64,000 nt of DNA, taken from Algoriphagus ratkowskyi. Lineage in GTDB: Bacteria > Bacteroidota > Bacteroidia > Cytophagales > Cyclobacteriaceae. The translations under genes and the position numbers were made by a program. Below are positions 44,341 through 52,113 of this stretch, in pieces; position 1 is the first letter of the stretch, and each line of letters begins with the position of its first letter. Under the pieces are notes generated by a model. It saw only the letters and a list, made by a program, of their open reading frames with translations. It was not told the origin of the DNA and did no database searches. Where the stretch lies: NCBI RefSeq assembly GCF_002150505.1, contig NZ_MSSV01000015.1, forward strand, positions 152,507 to 216,506, given 5' to 3'.

Positions 44341-45726
44341 ATGAATACATACAAGGATCTGATTGAGCAGACATTCGATTTTCCTACGAAGGAATTCAAA
44401 GTAGAAAACAATGAACTGCACTTCAATGGAGTGAATATGATGGAGATTATAGAAACCTATGGAACTCCACTCAAGCTTTCTTATTTGCCAAAAATCTCTG
44501 AGAGTATTCAGAATGCAAAGACGTATTTTAAGAATGCGATGGAGCAGCATGACTACAAAGGGAATTATACCTATTGCTACTGCACCAAGTCTTCCCACTT
44601 CAGTTTTGTGCTGAATGAAGCCCTGAAAAATGACATACATATCGAGACTTCTTCGACATTTGACATTCCGTTAATCAGAAGTTTGTATGCTCAGGGTAAG
44701 ATCACAAAAGACACTTTTATTATTTGTAACGGCTTCAAACGAGAACTTTACAAGCAATACATCTCTGAGTTGCTGAATGAAGGTTTTGTGAATTGTGTAC
44801 CGATTTTGGATAATTTGACTGAAATCGATTATTACTTGGAGCATGTGAAAGTACCTTTCCAAGTTGGGATCAGAATCGCAGCAGATGAGGAGCCAAAGTT
44901 TGGTTTTTACACTTCTAGACTCGGCGTGAGATACAATGACATCATCCAACTTTACGAGGATAAAATCAAAGATAATCCGAATGTTAGCCTAAAAATGCTG
45001 CATTTCTTTATCAATTCTGGGATCAGAGATACTGCGTATTACTGGTCTGAATTGACTCGCTTCATCCAGAAATATGTGGACTTGAAAAAGATCTCACCAA
45101 CCTTGGACTCCATGGATATTGGAGGTGGATGGCCGATCAAAACCAATGTCTTTTTCGACTACGACTACCAATACATGGCGGAGCAGATCGTGAAAAATAT
45201 CAAGTGGATGTGTGGTAAAAACAATACAGAAGAGCCAAACATTTTCACTGAATTTGGAAGCTACACAGTAGGAGAGAGTGGAGCGGTATTGTATTCTGTT
45301 TTGGAGGAAAAACTTCAAAACGACAAGGAGCTTTGGTATATCATAGATGGATCATTTATTACGCAATTACCTGATAGCTGGGGTCTTAACCAGAAGTACA
45401 TCATGCTGGCCGTGAACAACTGGGATGAGGGATATCAAAATATCAACTTAGGTGGATTGACCTGTGATAGCATGGATTATTATAATTCAGAAGCTCATCA
45501 GTATAATCTATACCTTCCGAAGCCAGAGAATAAAGTGCAGTATCTGGGCTTTTTCCATACGGGAGCTTATCAAGAATCTCTTGGCGGATATGGTGGAATT
45601 CAGCATTGCTTGATTCCCGCTCCTAAGCATGTGTTGATCGAGAAGGACGAAGATGGGAATATCAGCCATCGACTCTTCGCCGATGATCAGACGGAAGAGA
45701 GTATGTTAAAGACTCTTGGATATTAA
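44341..45726 (+). CDS. speA: Arginine decarboxylase, alanine-racemase-fold, Bacteroidota type
   Basis: 461 aa from the ATG at 44341; the TTG at 44335 lies in the promoter. Fold-type III PLP enzyme: YTYCYCTKSSHFSFVLNEAL (PLP-lysine segment), HIETSSTFDI, DIGGGWPIKT and the dimer-partner segment FTEFGSYTVGESGAVLY. Its length and sequence blocks match the form annotated as arginine decarboxylase in Flavobacteria and Cytophagales, first step to agmatine and putrescine. Meso-DAP or carboxynorspermidine decarboxylase are less likely. Confidence 0.75.
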   Translation: MNTYKDLIEQTFDFPTKEFKVENNELHFNGVNMMEIIETYGTPLKLSYLPKISESIQNAKTYFKNAMEQHDYKGNYTYCYCTKSSHFSFVLNEALKNDIHIETSSTFDIPLIRSLYAQGKITKDTFIICNGFKRELYKQYISELLNEGFVNCVPILDNLTEIDYYLEHVKVPFQVGIRIAADEEPKFGFYTSRLGVRYNDIIQLYEDKIKDNPNVSLKMLHFFINSGIRDTAYYWSELTRFIQKYVDLKKISPTLDSMDIGGGWPIKTNVFFDYDYQYMAEQIVKNIKWMCGKNNTEEPNIFTEFGSYTVGESGAVLYSVLEEKLQNDKELWYIIDGSFITQLPDSWGLNQKYIMLAVNNWDEGYQNINLGGLTCDSMDYYNSEAHQYNLYLPKPENKVQYLGFFHTGAYQESLGGYGGIQHCLIPAPKHVLIEKDEDGNISHRLFADDQTEESMLKTLGY

Positions 45727-45759
45727 GAATTCACACACAGTAACTTTTCCAAGTTTCCG

Positions 45760-45796
45760 GTTGTCCTGCTTCTCCAGAAGCAGGACTTTTTTTTTG
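45760..45796 (+). terminator. Strong intrinsic terminator, duplicated core at 20450
   Basis: GTCCTGCTTC (45763-45772) pairs perfectly with GAAGCAGGAC (45777-45786) with a 4-nt loop, then nine T. The core 45760-45781 is identical to 20450-20471. Confidence 0.85.
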
Positions 45797-45862
45797 AGGA
45801 TAAAAAGCAGAAGGTTTTTCACCAAAACTTCTATCTTAGTAGCCAAACCCAATCTTTTCCTA

Positions 45863-48628
45863 ATGACTTCATATCTAGTTAGATTACTCTGCTTTTTGCT
45901 GATGGCATGTTTTATCAATTTTTCAATAAGTGCACAGACCATTTCTGGAACTGTCAAGAACTCCAAAACTGGTGAAGCCATGCCTTTCGCCAATGTTTTT
46001 GTCAATAACACCACCATAGGTAGCACCACGGATGTGAATGGAAAGTATTTGATTTCTGGAAATCTCCCTCGAAATATTGAACTCGTAGCGTCCTTTGTGG
46101 GGTATGAAACCGAGACCAAATCTTTCAGTCTTGCTGGCACAAACAAGTTGGATTTTAAGTTGGAGCCCTTGGAGTCTATGCTTTCTGAGGTGGAATTGAA
46201 AACACGCCGGGACAAGAAGTGGGAGCGGGACTTACGTCGTTTTCAGGATGTATTTTTAGCAGTTCCGGATGATCCATTAGTTTCTCAATTGGAAATCAAA
46301 AATCCTTGGGTATTAGATTTCGAAACGATAAAAGAGAGCGGGCCAAATTACGTTCATGCCACTGCTCAGGAACCATTGCAAATCGTTAATGATGCGTTGG
46401 GATATGATGTGACCTACTATTTGAAGGATTACCGTTTTTATAATAACCGCTCCAGCTACGTTGGTTTTGTGTTTTTTGATCCAAAAGACATTAGCGATTC
46501 TACGAAGTTGGCCATCACTGAAGCCAATCAGGAAACTAGCTATGTTGGTTCTATTCGTCACCTTCTAAAGTCAATTTTGCTCTCTAAATCAGCTACAGAA
46601 AATTTCGAGATCTTTCAGGTGTTGCCTTCAGATATGCTTCGAAAACGAACCAACATCTACACTGAAGAACTCGACAAATCCATCAACCTTGTCAATCCAG
46701 ATTCTATTCGAAGAATGCCGCTCAAAAACGGTAATTACAGAGTATTTTGGCCGAATGATGCAGAAATCCATTACAAAGGAAAGCGCTGGAGAAACGATTA
46801 TTACTCGGATATTTATTATCCAGTCAGCTGGATTTCTGCTCCTCTTGGATATTTTGACATTGATCGAAATGGCATTCCTGTTGTTCCATCACAGGTGGTC
46901 TTATCAGGTTATATGGGTAGGCAGCGAATGGGGCGACTTTTACCACATGACTATGTGCCTTCGGAAAGTTTTGAAAAATACCTGGCAGAAGTCGATAGCA
47001 GTCAACTAGAATATCAGCGCTGGAATAACCTACGGGAAAAACCGTATTTCACTACCCATAAGCCTTATTACTATCCTGGGGAAACGGTTTGGCTGGGAGG
47101 GCAAATGCTCTATCAAAACAAGGTAATGTCTGATACGCTCAGCCGAGTGCTCTACTTGGACTTGATGAATGAAGACGCTGAGATTATCCAAACTGAATCA
47201 TTTTTCACCCAAATTGGAAAGATCTCTGGAGCTTTTGTGATACCAAAAGAGCTTGAATCTGGCGATTATTTTATTCGAGCTTATACAGAATGGATGCGGA
47301 ATTATCCAGAAAAGGATTTTTTTGTGAGGGCACTTCCTGTTCTGAAAAAAGAAGAAAATATCAAAGCAGTAGCTATTTCAAATCCAGACTTATTTGGTGA
47401 TCTGATGATCAATTTAAAAGACTCGGTATTTTTCAGAGATTCTTTCAAAGAAATTGAATTCAGGGTATCGTTTTTGGATGAAACGGAGGAGTTGACAGAT
47501 GTGGAGTTTATGGTTTCGCTGACAGATGCTGATATGGTGTCCACTGTCGCTAATCAGAAAACACTGATAAATGCGATGGATTGGCTAGATGAAAAGCAGG
47601 CTCCGGCAAACCTTGCACTTGGCCAGCATCAAATAGAGTATGGGATCACAGTCGAGGGGCAATTCACCAGAGATAAAAAGCGGGATCCATACGTCAATCC
47701 TATCACGCTAGTTAGAGATGATTTGGCGGATTATGGGATTGTTGAGACAGATTCCTCCGGCTATTTCCGAGCTACTGGATTGAATTTTACTGATTCGGCA
47801 ACCCTCTCCATAGCAGCATTGGATGCTAAGCAAAAGCATTATGGGTCAGTAGAATTAGGTGTTAAAACCAAGCCGCTCTTCAGAGGGCCTTATCCCAAAA
47901 TCAGCTATGAGACTTATCCAAGAGTAAATGATGAATTACGATTTGACATCTCAGGTGATTATATCTTGCTGGAGGAATTTGTGAAGGAGGATGAAAAGAT
48001 TGAAACCATGGAGGAGCGAAACTATGGGTATGGAACGCCTGATCGTGAGATTGGTGAGGATAGATTAGCGACGATTACACCTTCAGCACTAGCTGGATAT
48101 TTCGGATTTAAGCAAGGAGGAAAGAGTATAGGCAATTTTAATTTTGGGTTTAAAGTTCCCAATGCACTTTTGATTATAGATGGGGCTAGTTATCCTTTTT
48201 TGGATGATGTAAGTTTTGACGCATTGATGAGCTCATTCATTCCATCCGAATTGGAATCAATCAAAGTTTACACGTTGAATTCGGCAGTTTTTGGAATGGC
48301 TGGAGCTGGCGGCGTCATTATGATTACTACCAAAAAAGGTCAGAGATCTGAAACTGCTGAACAAACGGCATTTAATTCAGAAGGCTTTCAGCAATTCAGA
48401 ATCCGTGGTTTTTCCCGAGATATTCCTTTCCCAACCAAGATGGAAGATGATCAGGCTGTGGAGTTGAAACCAACCTTATTTTGGGATGCGAATGCGGAAA
48501 GTAAAGATGGGGTTTACACCTTCAACGTAAAAATCCCTCAAGTTCTCAAGCGTGTGAATCTGAGAGTTGAGGGATTGACCAAAGACGGTTTGGCCTTTGA
48601 AAAGACTTTTGAAGTCGAAGTGAAATAG
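45863..48628 (+). CDS. Large exported CarboxypepD_reg / MG2-like / TonB-plug protein
   Basis: 921 aa from the ATG at 45863; the open frame starts at 45716, but those 49 codons run through the terminator. A signal peptide (LLCFLLMACFINFSISAQ) is followed by a CarboxypepD_reg domain (GTVKNSKTGEAMPFANVFV), a long beta-rich part with MG2/macroglobulin-like strands (YYYPGETVWLGGQML, SGDYFIRAYTEWMRNYP) and a C-terminal plug-like domain (LLIIDGASYPF, IESIKVYTLNSAVFGMAG-like, GGVIMITTKKGQ). No barrel follows, so it is not a transporter by itself; it may act at the outer membrane with a partner. Confidence 0.75.
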   Translation: MTSYLVRLLCFLLMACFINFSISAQTISGTVKNSKTGEAMPFANVFVNNTTIGSTTDVNGKYLISGNLPRNIELVASFVGYETETKSFSLAGTNKLDFKLEPLESMLSEVELKTRRDKKWERDLRRFQDVFLAVPDDPLVSQLEIKNPWVLDFETIKESGPNYVHATAQEPLQIVNDALGYDVTYYLKDYRFYNNRSSYVGFVFFDPKDISDSTKLAITEANQETSYVGSIRHLLKSILLSKSATENFEIFQVLPSDMLRKRTNIYTEELDKSINLVNPDSIRRMPLKNGNYRVFWPNDAEIHYKGKRWRNDYYSDIYYPVSWISAPLGYFDIDRNGIPVVPSQVVLSGYMGRQRMGRLLPHDYVPSESFEKYLAEVDSSQLEYQRWNNLREKPYFTTHKPYYYPGETVWLGGQMLYQNKVMSDTLSRVLYLDLMNEDAEIIQTESFFTQIGKISGAFVIPKELESGDYFIRAYTEWMRNYPEKDFFVRALPVLKKEENIKAVAISNPDLFGDLMINLKDSVFFRDSFKEIEFRVSFLDETEELTDVEFMVSLTDADMVSTVANQKTLINAMDWLDEKQAPANLALGQHQIEYGITVEGQFTRDKKRDPYVNPITLVRDDLADYGIVETDSSGYFRATGLNFTDSATLSIAALDAKQKHYGSVELGVKTKPLFRGPYPKISYETYPRVNDELRFDISGDYILLEEFVKEDEKIETMEERNYGYGTPDREIGEDRLATITPSALAGYFGFKQGGKSIGNFNFGFKVPNALLIIDGASYPFLDDVSFDALMSSFIPSELESIKVYTLNSAVFGMAGAGGVIMITTKKGQRSETAEQTAFNSEGFQQFRIRGFSRDIPFPTKMEDDQAVELKPTLFWDANAESKDGVYTFNVKIPQVLKRVNLRVEGLTKDGLAFEKTFEVEVK

Positions 48629-48634
48629 GCGGTT

Positions 48635-49204
48635 TTACTTAGGCAATCTGCTTTTTAGCATATTAATCTGTCCCATGTGATTGGCCTGATGCTCCATCAC
48701 ATGAAACCAAGCCCAATGATTATCAAACTGCCCACCTTTTGCTAGTTTCGCAAACCATTTATCGTCTTTTTCTTTTAATGTGTCTAAGGTTTTTTGTCGC
48801 ACTTGTGACCAGATGTCCAAGTAATATTGGATTGGTTTTCCTACTAATTCAGATCTAGCTTCATCGCCTAGGTTTAAGGCGTTTTCCCATTTCTCTTTTT
48901 CCTCCTCGTTAAATCCTCTTCCTTCAAATGTGTATGCTTGATAATAGACCTCAGTGGCCGCTAAGTGCATGATCATTGCACCTATTCGATTGGCTTTATC
49001 ATCCAGTAAAAAATCTGTTTGCTCCTGATTGAGTTCTTGGGTGCTATAGATTATCCTTGCTCGTAAGTTTTCAAGCATAGACACCATATTTCCAGTATCA
49101 TGATCATAGCCTTTTGGAGGATTCAATGTATTCTGGCCGAAACTTAGGCTTGAACTCAGCACTGCAAAAGCTACAATGAAAAGAGGTTTAAACAGATCTT
49201 TCAT
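48635..49204 (-). CDS. DinB-fold protein with signal peptide
   Basis: 189 aa. A signal peptide (LFIVAFAVLSSSLSFGQ) is followed by a DinB-like four-helix bundle. Possible metal His residues: MHLAATEVYY, HVMEHQANHMGQI. DinB-family members are usually cytosolic thiol-transferase-like or metal-binding proteins, so export is unusual. Its 3' end meets the stop of the large plug protein (6-bp gap, convergent). Confidence 0.75.
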   Translation of the reverse strand: MKDLFKPLFIVAFAVLSSSLSFGQNTLNPPKGYDHDTGNMVSMLENLRARIIYSTQELNQEQTDFLLDDKANRIGAMIMHLAATEVYYQAYTFEGRGFNEEEKEKWENALNLGDEARSELVGKPIQYYLDIWSQVRQKTLDTLKEKDDKWFAKLAKGGQFDNHWAWFHVMEHQANHMGQINMLKSRLPK

Positions 49205-49326
49205 ATTATAAGAGTTTGTGAATCAGTAAAATCGGTATAAAATTAGAAATCAAGTAGTCAAACTTTGTTAATTATTTTCTTCAAAAAAATCAAAAGCATT
49301 ACAAGAGATGTTAAACCCGTCGATTG

Positions 49327-49360
49327 AGGCCACTTCGGTCTCCTGTCTTCGGTCTTCCCT
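49327..49360. repeat. Heptad repeat tract
   Basis: On the minus strand, GACCGAA, GACAGGA, GACCGAA and GTGGCCT are in register. It shares 21 identical bases with 25110-25130. Confidence 0.55.
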
Positions 49361-49415
49361 ACCAGTTAATCAAAGAAACTATAGCTACTCGCTAAAATGC
49401 AAATGATCTCATCAA

Positions 49416-49757
49416 TCACTCCCCAGACTTGAAGATTCTATTCATCAAGATCCACTTTTCTCCAGGCTTTGCCCAAGGGATAGCTTGCTGATATTTCCAC
49501 ATAAAGGCTTCCCATTTTGCTATAACAGGGTTGGAAGCATCGAATTTCGCTTTGACGTCGAAGTCGAACTCATCGACAGTTTCCAGCAGCATAAACATGC
49601 GATTTCCTGTACGGAAAATCTCAATATTGAGTATTCCCGCATCTATATCGTGCTGAGTCACTTCTGGCCACGCAGCTCCGGCAGCGTGATGCTGCTCGTA
49701 TTCTTTGATAGATTCCTCATCATCGATGAGGTCAAGTGTAAGTGCGAAGCGTTTCAT
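49416..49757 (-). CDS. rhaM: L-rhamnose mutarotase-like protein (COG3254)
   Basis: 113 aa. The family pattern is complete: KRFALTLDL, ESIKEYEQHHAAGAAWPEV, GILNIEIFRTGNRMFMLLETVDEFD and KWEAFMWKYQQAIPWAKPGEKW. Such enzymes interconvert the anomers of L-rhamnose, and relatives act on L-fucose or other sugars. The gene is the last of a sugar-oxidation-like cluster. A 133-bp heptad repeat begins 13 bp upstream of its start. Confidence 0.85.
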   Translation of the reverse strand: MKRFALTLDLIDDEESIKEYEQHHAAGAAWPEVTQHDIDAGILNIEIFRTGNRMFMLLETVDEFDFDVKAKFDASNPVIAKWEAFMWKYQQAIPWAKPGEKWILMNRIFKSGE

Positions 49758-49770
49758 TTTTTAAATTAAA

Positions 49771-49903
49771 GAGATTAGAGAAAGGAGATTGGAGAAAAGA
49801 GATTAGAGATTAGAGAAAGGAGATTAGAGAAAAGAGATTAGAGAGAAGAGATTGGAGAAAAGAGATTAGAGAGAAGAGATTAGAGAAAAGAGATTGGAGA
49901 TCG
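49771..49903. repeat. Heptad microsatellite, 19 uninterrupted units GAGANNN
   Basis: From 49771 every seventh base starts GAGA: units GAGATTA, GAGAAAG, GAGATTG, GAGAAAA, GAGAGAA and GAGATCG recur 19 times without a single frame slip. Located 13 bp upstream of the mutarotase start codon. Confidence 0.9.
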
Positions 49904-50003
49904 AATCCAAAATCAAGAATTGAGAGACTGAAGAATACTGATTGATCGTAACATAACATACGGTTCACTAGTGAATTCATGGGTTGGAGTACCTATAAAC
50001 CTC

Positions 50004-50031
50004 GTAAATCGTCAATCGTACTTCGTAAATC
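50004..50031. repeat. Heptad repeat tract overlapping the isomerase stop
   Basis: GTAAATC, GTCAATC, GTACTTC, GTAAATC. The last unit overlaps the stop codon of the next gene on the minus strand. Confidence 0.5.
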
Positions 50032-50845
50032 ACCGAAACCATTTCCCAAACTCCTCAATCGTCTGCTCTGCTGCTGCATCCGGATCAGGGTAGGGGAAAG
50101 CTTCGGCGGAAGCATAACCAGTATATCCAATAGTTTTCAGCGCTGATGCTATTTCCTGCATTGATGTATGTCCAAAACCCATAGGTCTTCTATTACTATC
50201 TGCAAAGTGAACATGGCCTATGTATTTACCCCAATTCAGTATGCTTTCTTCCAAATTACCCTCTTCAATATTCATGTGGAATAAGTCCGCCAAAAGCTTT
50301 ACTGACTTGGTTTCCAGCGTATCCAAGAATTTTGACCCGGCTTCAATAGTATTGAGCAAATTGGTTTCGTAGCGGTTTAAGGGTTCATAGATCAAGATCA
50401 CTCCCATCGATTCTGCATGCTTTCCAAGTTGGTTCAAAGCTTCGGCAAGCCAAGACATCGTTTCTTCTCTGTCATTTCCGGGAAGTACATTTCCCTGCAT
50501 CGAACCAATAATCGCCGGAGCACCAAAAACAGCTCCGAAATCCATCATATCCTTGATAAATGAAATCGCGTTCGCTCGAATAGCTGGATCAGGATCAGTA
50601 AGCGTTAATCCATGAATTACCTTGCCTGCACCTGTTCCCACAGCTGCGAGTTCCAGTTTATGGTTTGCGAGAAGTGCTTTCAATCTCGGAATCTCAATCG
50701 CGTCCGCTGCTGGAGTGAACAATTCTATGGCATCAAAACCTAGTTTGGAAGCTTTCTCCATTCCAGCTTCCAGATCTTCCCAATAGATCCAAGGGCCGCT
50801 TTTGATTTGAGGTACTAGGGCAATTGTTACGCAGGATTTTATCAT
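50030..50845 (-). CDS. TIM-barrel sugar isomerase/epimerase family protein (AP_endonuc_2)
   Basis: 271 aa from the ATG at 50845; a TTG at 50860 would overlap the upstream stop. Xylose-isomerase-like barrel with FDAIELFTPAAD, VILIYEPLNRYETNLLNT, VKLLADLFHMNIEEGN and YIGHVHFADSNRRPMGFGHT, where metal ligands (Glu, Asp, His) lie. Substrate unknown. It starts 4 nt after the alcohol dehydrogenase stop, so it is in its operon. Confidence 0.8.
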   Translation of the reverse strand: MIKSCVTIALVPQIKSGPWIYWEDLEAGMEKASKLGFDAIELFTPAADAIEIPRLKALLANHKLELAAVGTGAGKVIHGLTLTDPDPAIRANAISFIKDMMDFGAVFGAPAIIGSMQGNVLPGNDREETMSWLAEALNQLGKHAESMGVILIYEPLNRYETNLLNTIEAGSKFLDTLETKSVKLLADLFHMNIEEGNLEESILNWGKYIGHVHFADSNRRPMGFGHTSMQEIASALKTIGYTGYASAEAFPYPDPDAAAEQTIEEFGKWFR

Positions 50846-50849
50846 TTTT

Positions 50850-51869
50850 CTACTTGTCAAAATCTATCATTATTTTAATTATCCCCTGCTGATCCTTAGA
50901 CCAATCTTCGAGAGCTTGTTCGGACTCGTCAATGGTCACCACTTTGCTGATCACCTCATCCACAGGGAATTTACCTTGTTCCAAATAGTCAATTACTTCA
51001 GGGAATTCTGTGGTACAGTTCCTCGAACCTAAGATTTCTATTTCCTTTTGCACAAAGAGAGAAGTATTGAATTCCACAGGCGCTTTTGCGTAGCCAATAC
51101 ATACAACTCGACCAGTAAAAGCAACTTCTTCTACCGCTTGGCGATAAGTAATCGGGCTTCCCACTGCTTCGATGATCACATCAGGGCCATCGTTGGTGGT
51201 CATTTCCTGAAGGGTTTTGTGTAGATCAACCTTCTTAGGATTTATCGTATGCTTCACGCCAATTTTCTTTGCGATCGCCAGTTTGGCATCATCCAAGTCA
51301 ATGGCAATCACTTGTGCACCTTTATTCACAGCCGATGCTACAGCTCCCAAACCAACAATTCCACAACCGATCACAGCCACTCGATCTTGTGAAGTAACTT
51401 TTGCACGATTCACAGAGTGAAAACCAACTGTCAGTGGCTCCGCCAAAGCTAGCTCACGAAGTGATAATTTCTCAGAAGGAAACACATCCTGCCAAGGCAA
51501 CGCAATGTATCTGCACATCGCACCTGGTCGGCGAACGCCCATAGTCTTATTTTCCTTGCAGGCATTTCGAGCGCCTTTGCGACAAGCGATGCATTTTCCA
51601 CAATTCAAATAAGGGTAAACCGTCACTTTCATTCCGACTTTGATGTTCTCAGGAATATCAGCTCCGAGTTCCTCGATGGTTCCGCCTACTTCATGTCCGA
51701 GGATATTTGGGTATTCTTGTAAAGGGAAAAGGCCTCTATAGCTATTCAGGTCTCCTCCGCAAAAACCAACCATTCCGACTTTTAAGAGGACTTCTCCAGC
51801 TTTTGGTATGGGCTTTTCGACTTCTCGGAGTTCTGTTTTACCGATATCAGTTAGGACTAGTGCTTTCAT
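50850..51869 (-). CDS. Zinc-dependent alcohol dehydrogenase family protein
   Basis: 339 aa. The catalytic zinc region is GFCGGDLNSY (Cys) with LGHEVGG (His, Glu). The structural zinc loop NCGKCIACRKGARNAC has four cysteines. The Rossmann motif AVIGCGIVGLGAVASA and a following Asp suggest NAD. It is similar in style to sorbitol/threonine-type and L-fucose/galactitol-type dehydrogenases. In an operon with the isomerase. Confidence 0.85.
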   Translation of the reverse strand: MKALVLTDIGKTELREVEKPIPKAGEVLLKVGMVGFCGGDLNSYRGLFPLQEYPNILGHEVGGTIEELGADIPENIKVGMKVTVYPYLNCGKCIACRKGARNACKENKTMGVRRPGAMCRYIALPWQDVFPSEKLSLRELALAEPLTVGFHSVNRAKVTSQDRVAVIGCGIVGLGAVASAVNKGAQVIAIDLDDAKLAIAKKIGVKHTINPKKVDLHKTLQEMTTNDGPDVIIEAVGSPITYRQAVEEVAFTGRVVCIGYAKAPVEFNTSLFVQKEIEILGSRNCTTEFPEVIDYLEQGKFPVDEVISKVVTIDESEQALEDWSKDQQGIIKIMIDFDK

Positions 51870-51920
51870 TAGGTTTGAGTTTATCGGTTGAATATTCTAC
51901 TTCAAAGTTTACTATATGCC

Positions 51921-52018
51921 GACTTCGACTTCGCTCAGTCTGACACGATTGTCACCCTGAGCGGAGTCGATTGTCACCCTGAGCGAAGTCGATTGTCACC
52001 CTGAGCGAAGTCGAAGGG
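51921..52018. repeat. Tandem 22-bp repeat (three units) with one inverted unit
   Basis: Units start at 51951, 51973 and 51995; each reads GTCACCCTGAGCGAAGTCGA plus two bases. An inverted copy (51923-51944) with two mismatches precedes them, giving an overall REPIN-like arrangement. It lies upstream of the alcohol dehydrogenase gene. Confidence 0.75.
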
Positions 52019-52067
52019 TTATCACTTACAAACAGATCGCTTTAATACTAAGTTGTTTGTGATGAAC

Positions 52068-52109
52068 GCCTCCCCGGTCTTCTGTCTCCCGTCTTCTATC
52101 TTCTATCTT
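52068..52109. repeat. Heptad repeat tract
   Basis: On the minus strand: GATAGAA, GATAGAA, GACGGGA, GACAGAA and GACCGGG in register, just after the aldo/keto reductase stop. Confidence 0.55.
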
Positions 52110-52113
52110 TTTC

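Noticed and set aside
45716..45862. Upstream extension of the plug protein
   Set aside because: It runs through the intrinsic terminator of the previous gene and the signal peptide begins at 45863.
49771..49903. Possible coding repeat (glutamate-rich ORF)
   Set aside because: Seven is not a multiple of three, so no frame keeps a stable repeat. It is an untranslated 7-nt tract.
51951..52016. Looks like a short CRISPR array
   Set aside because: The 22-bp units are head to tail with no spacers and one unit is inverted; there are no cas genes.
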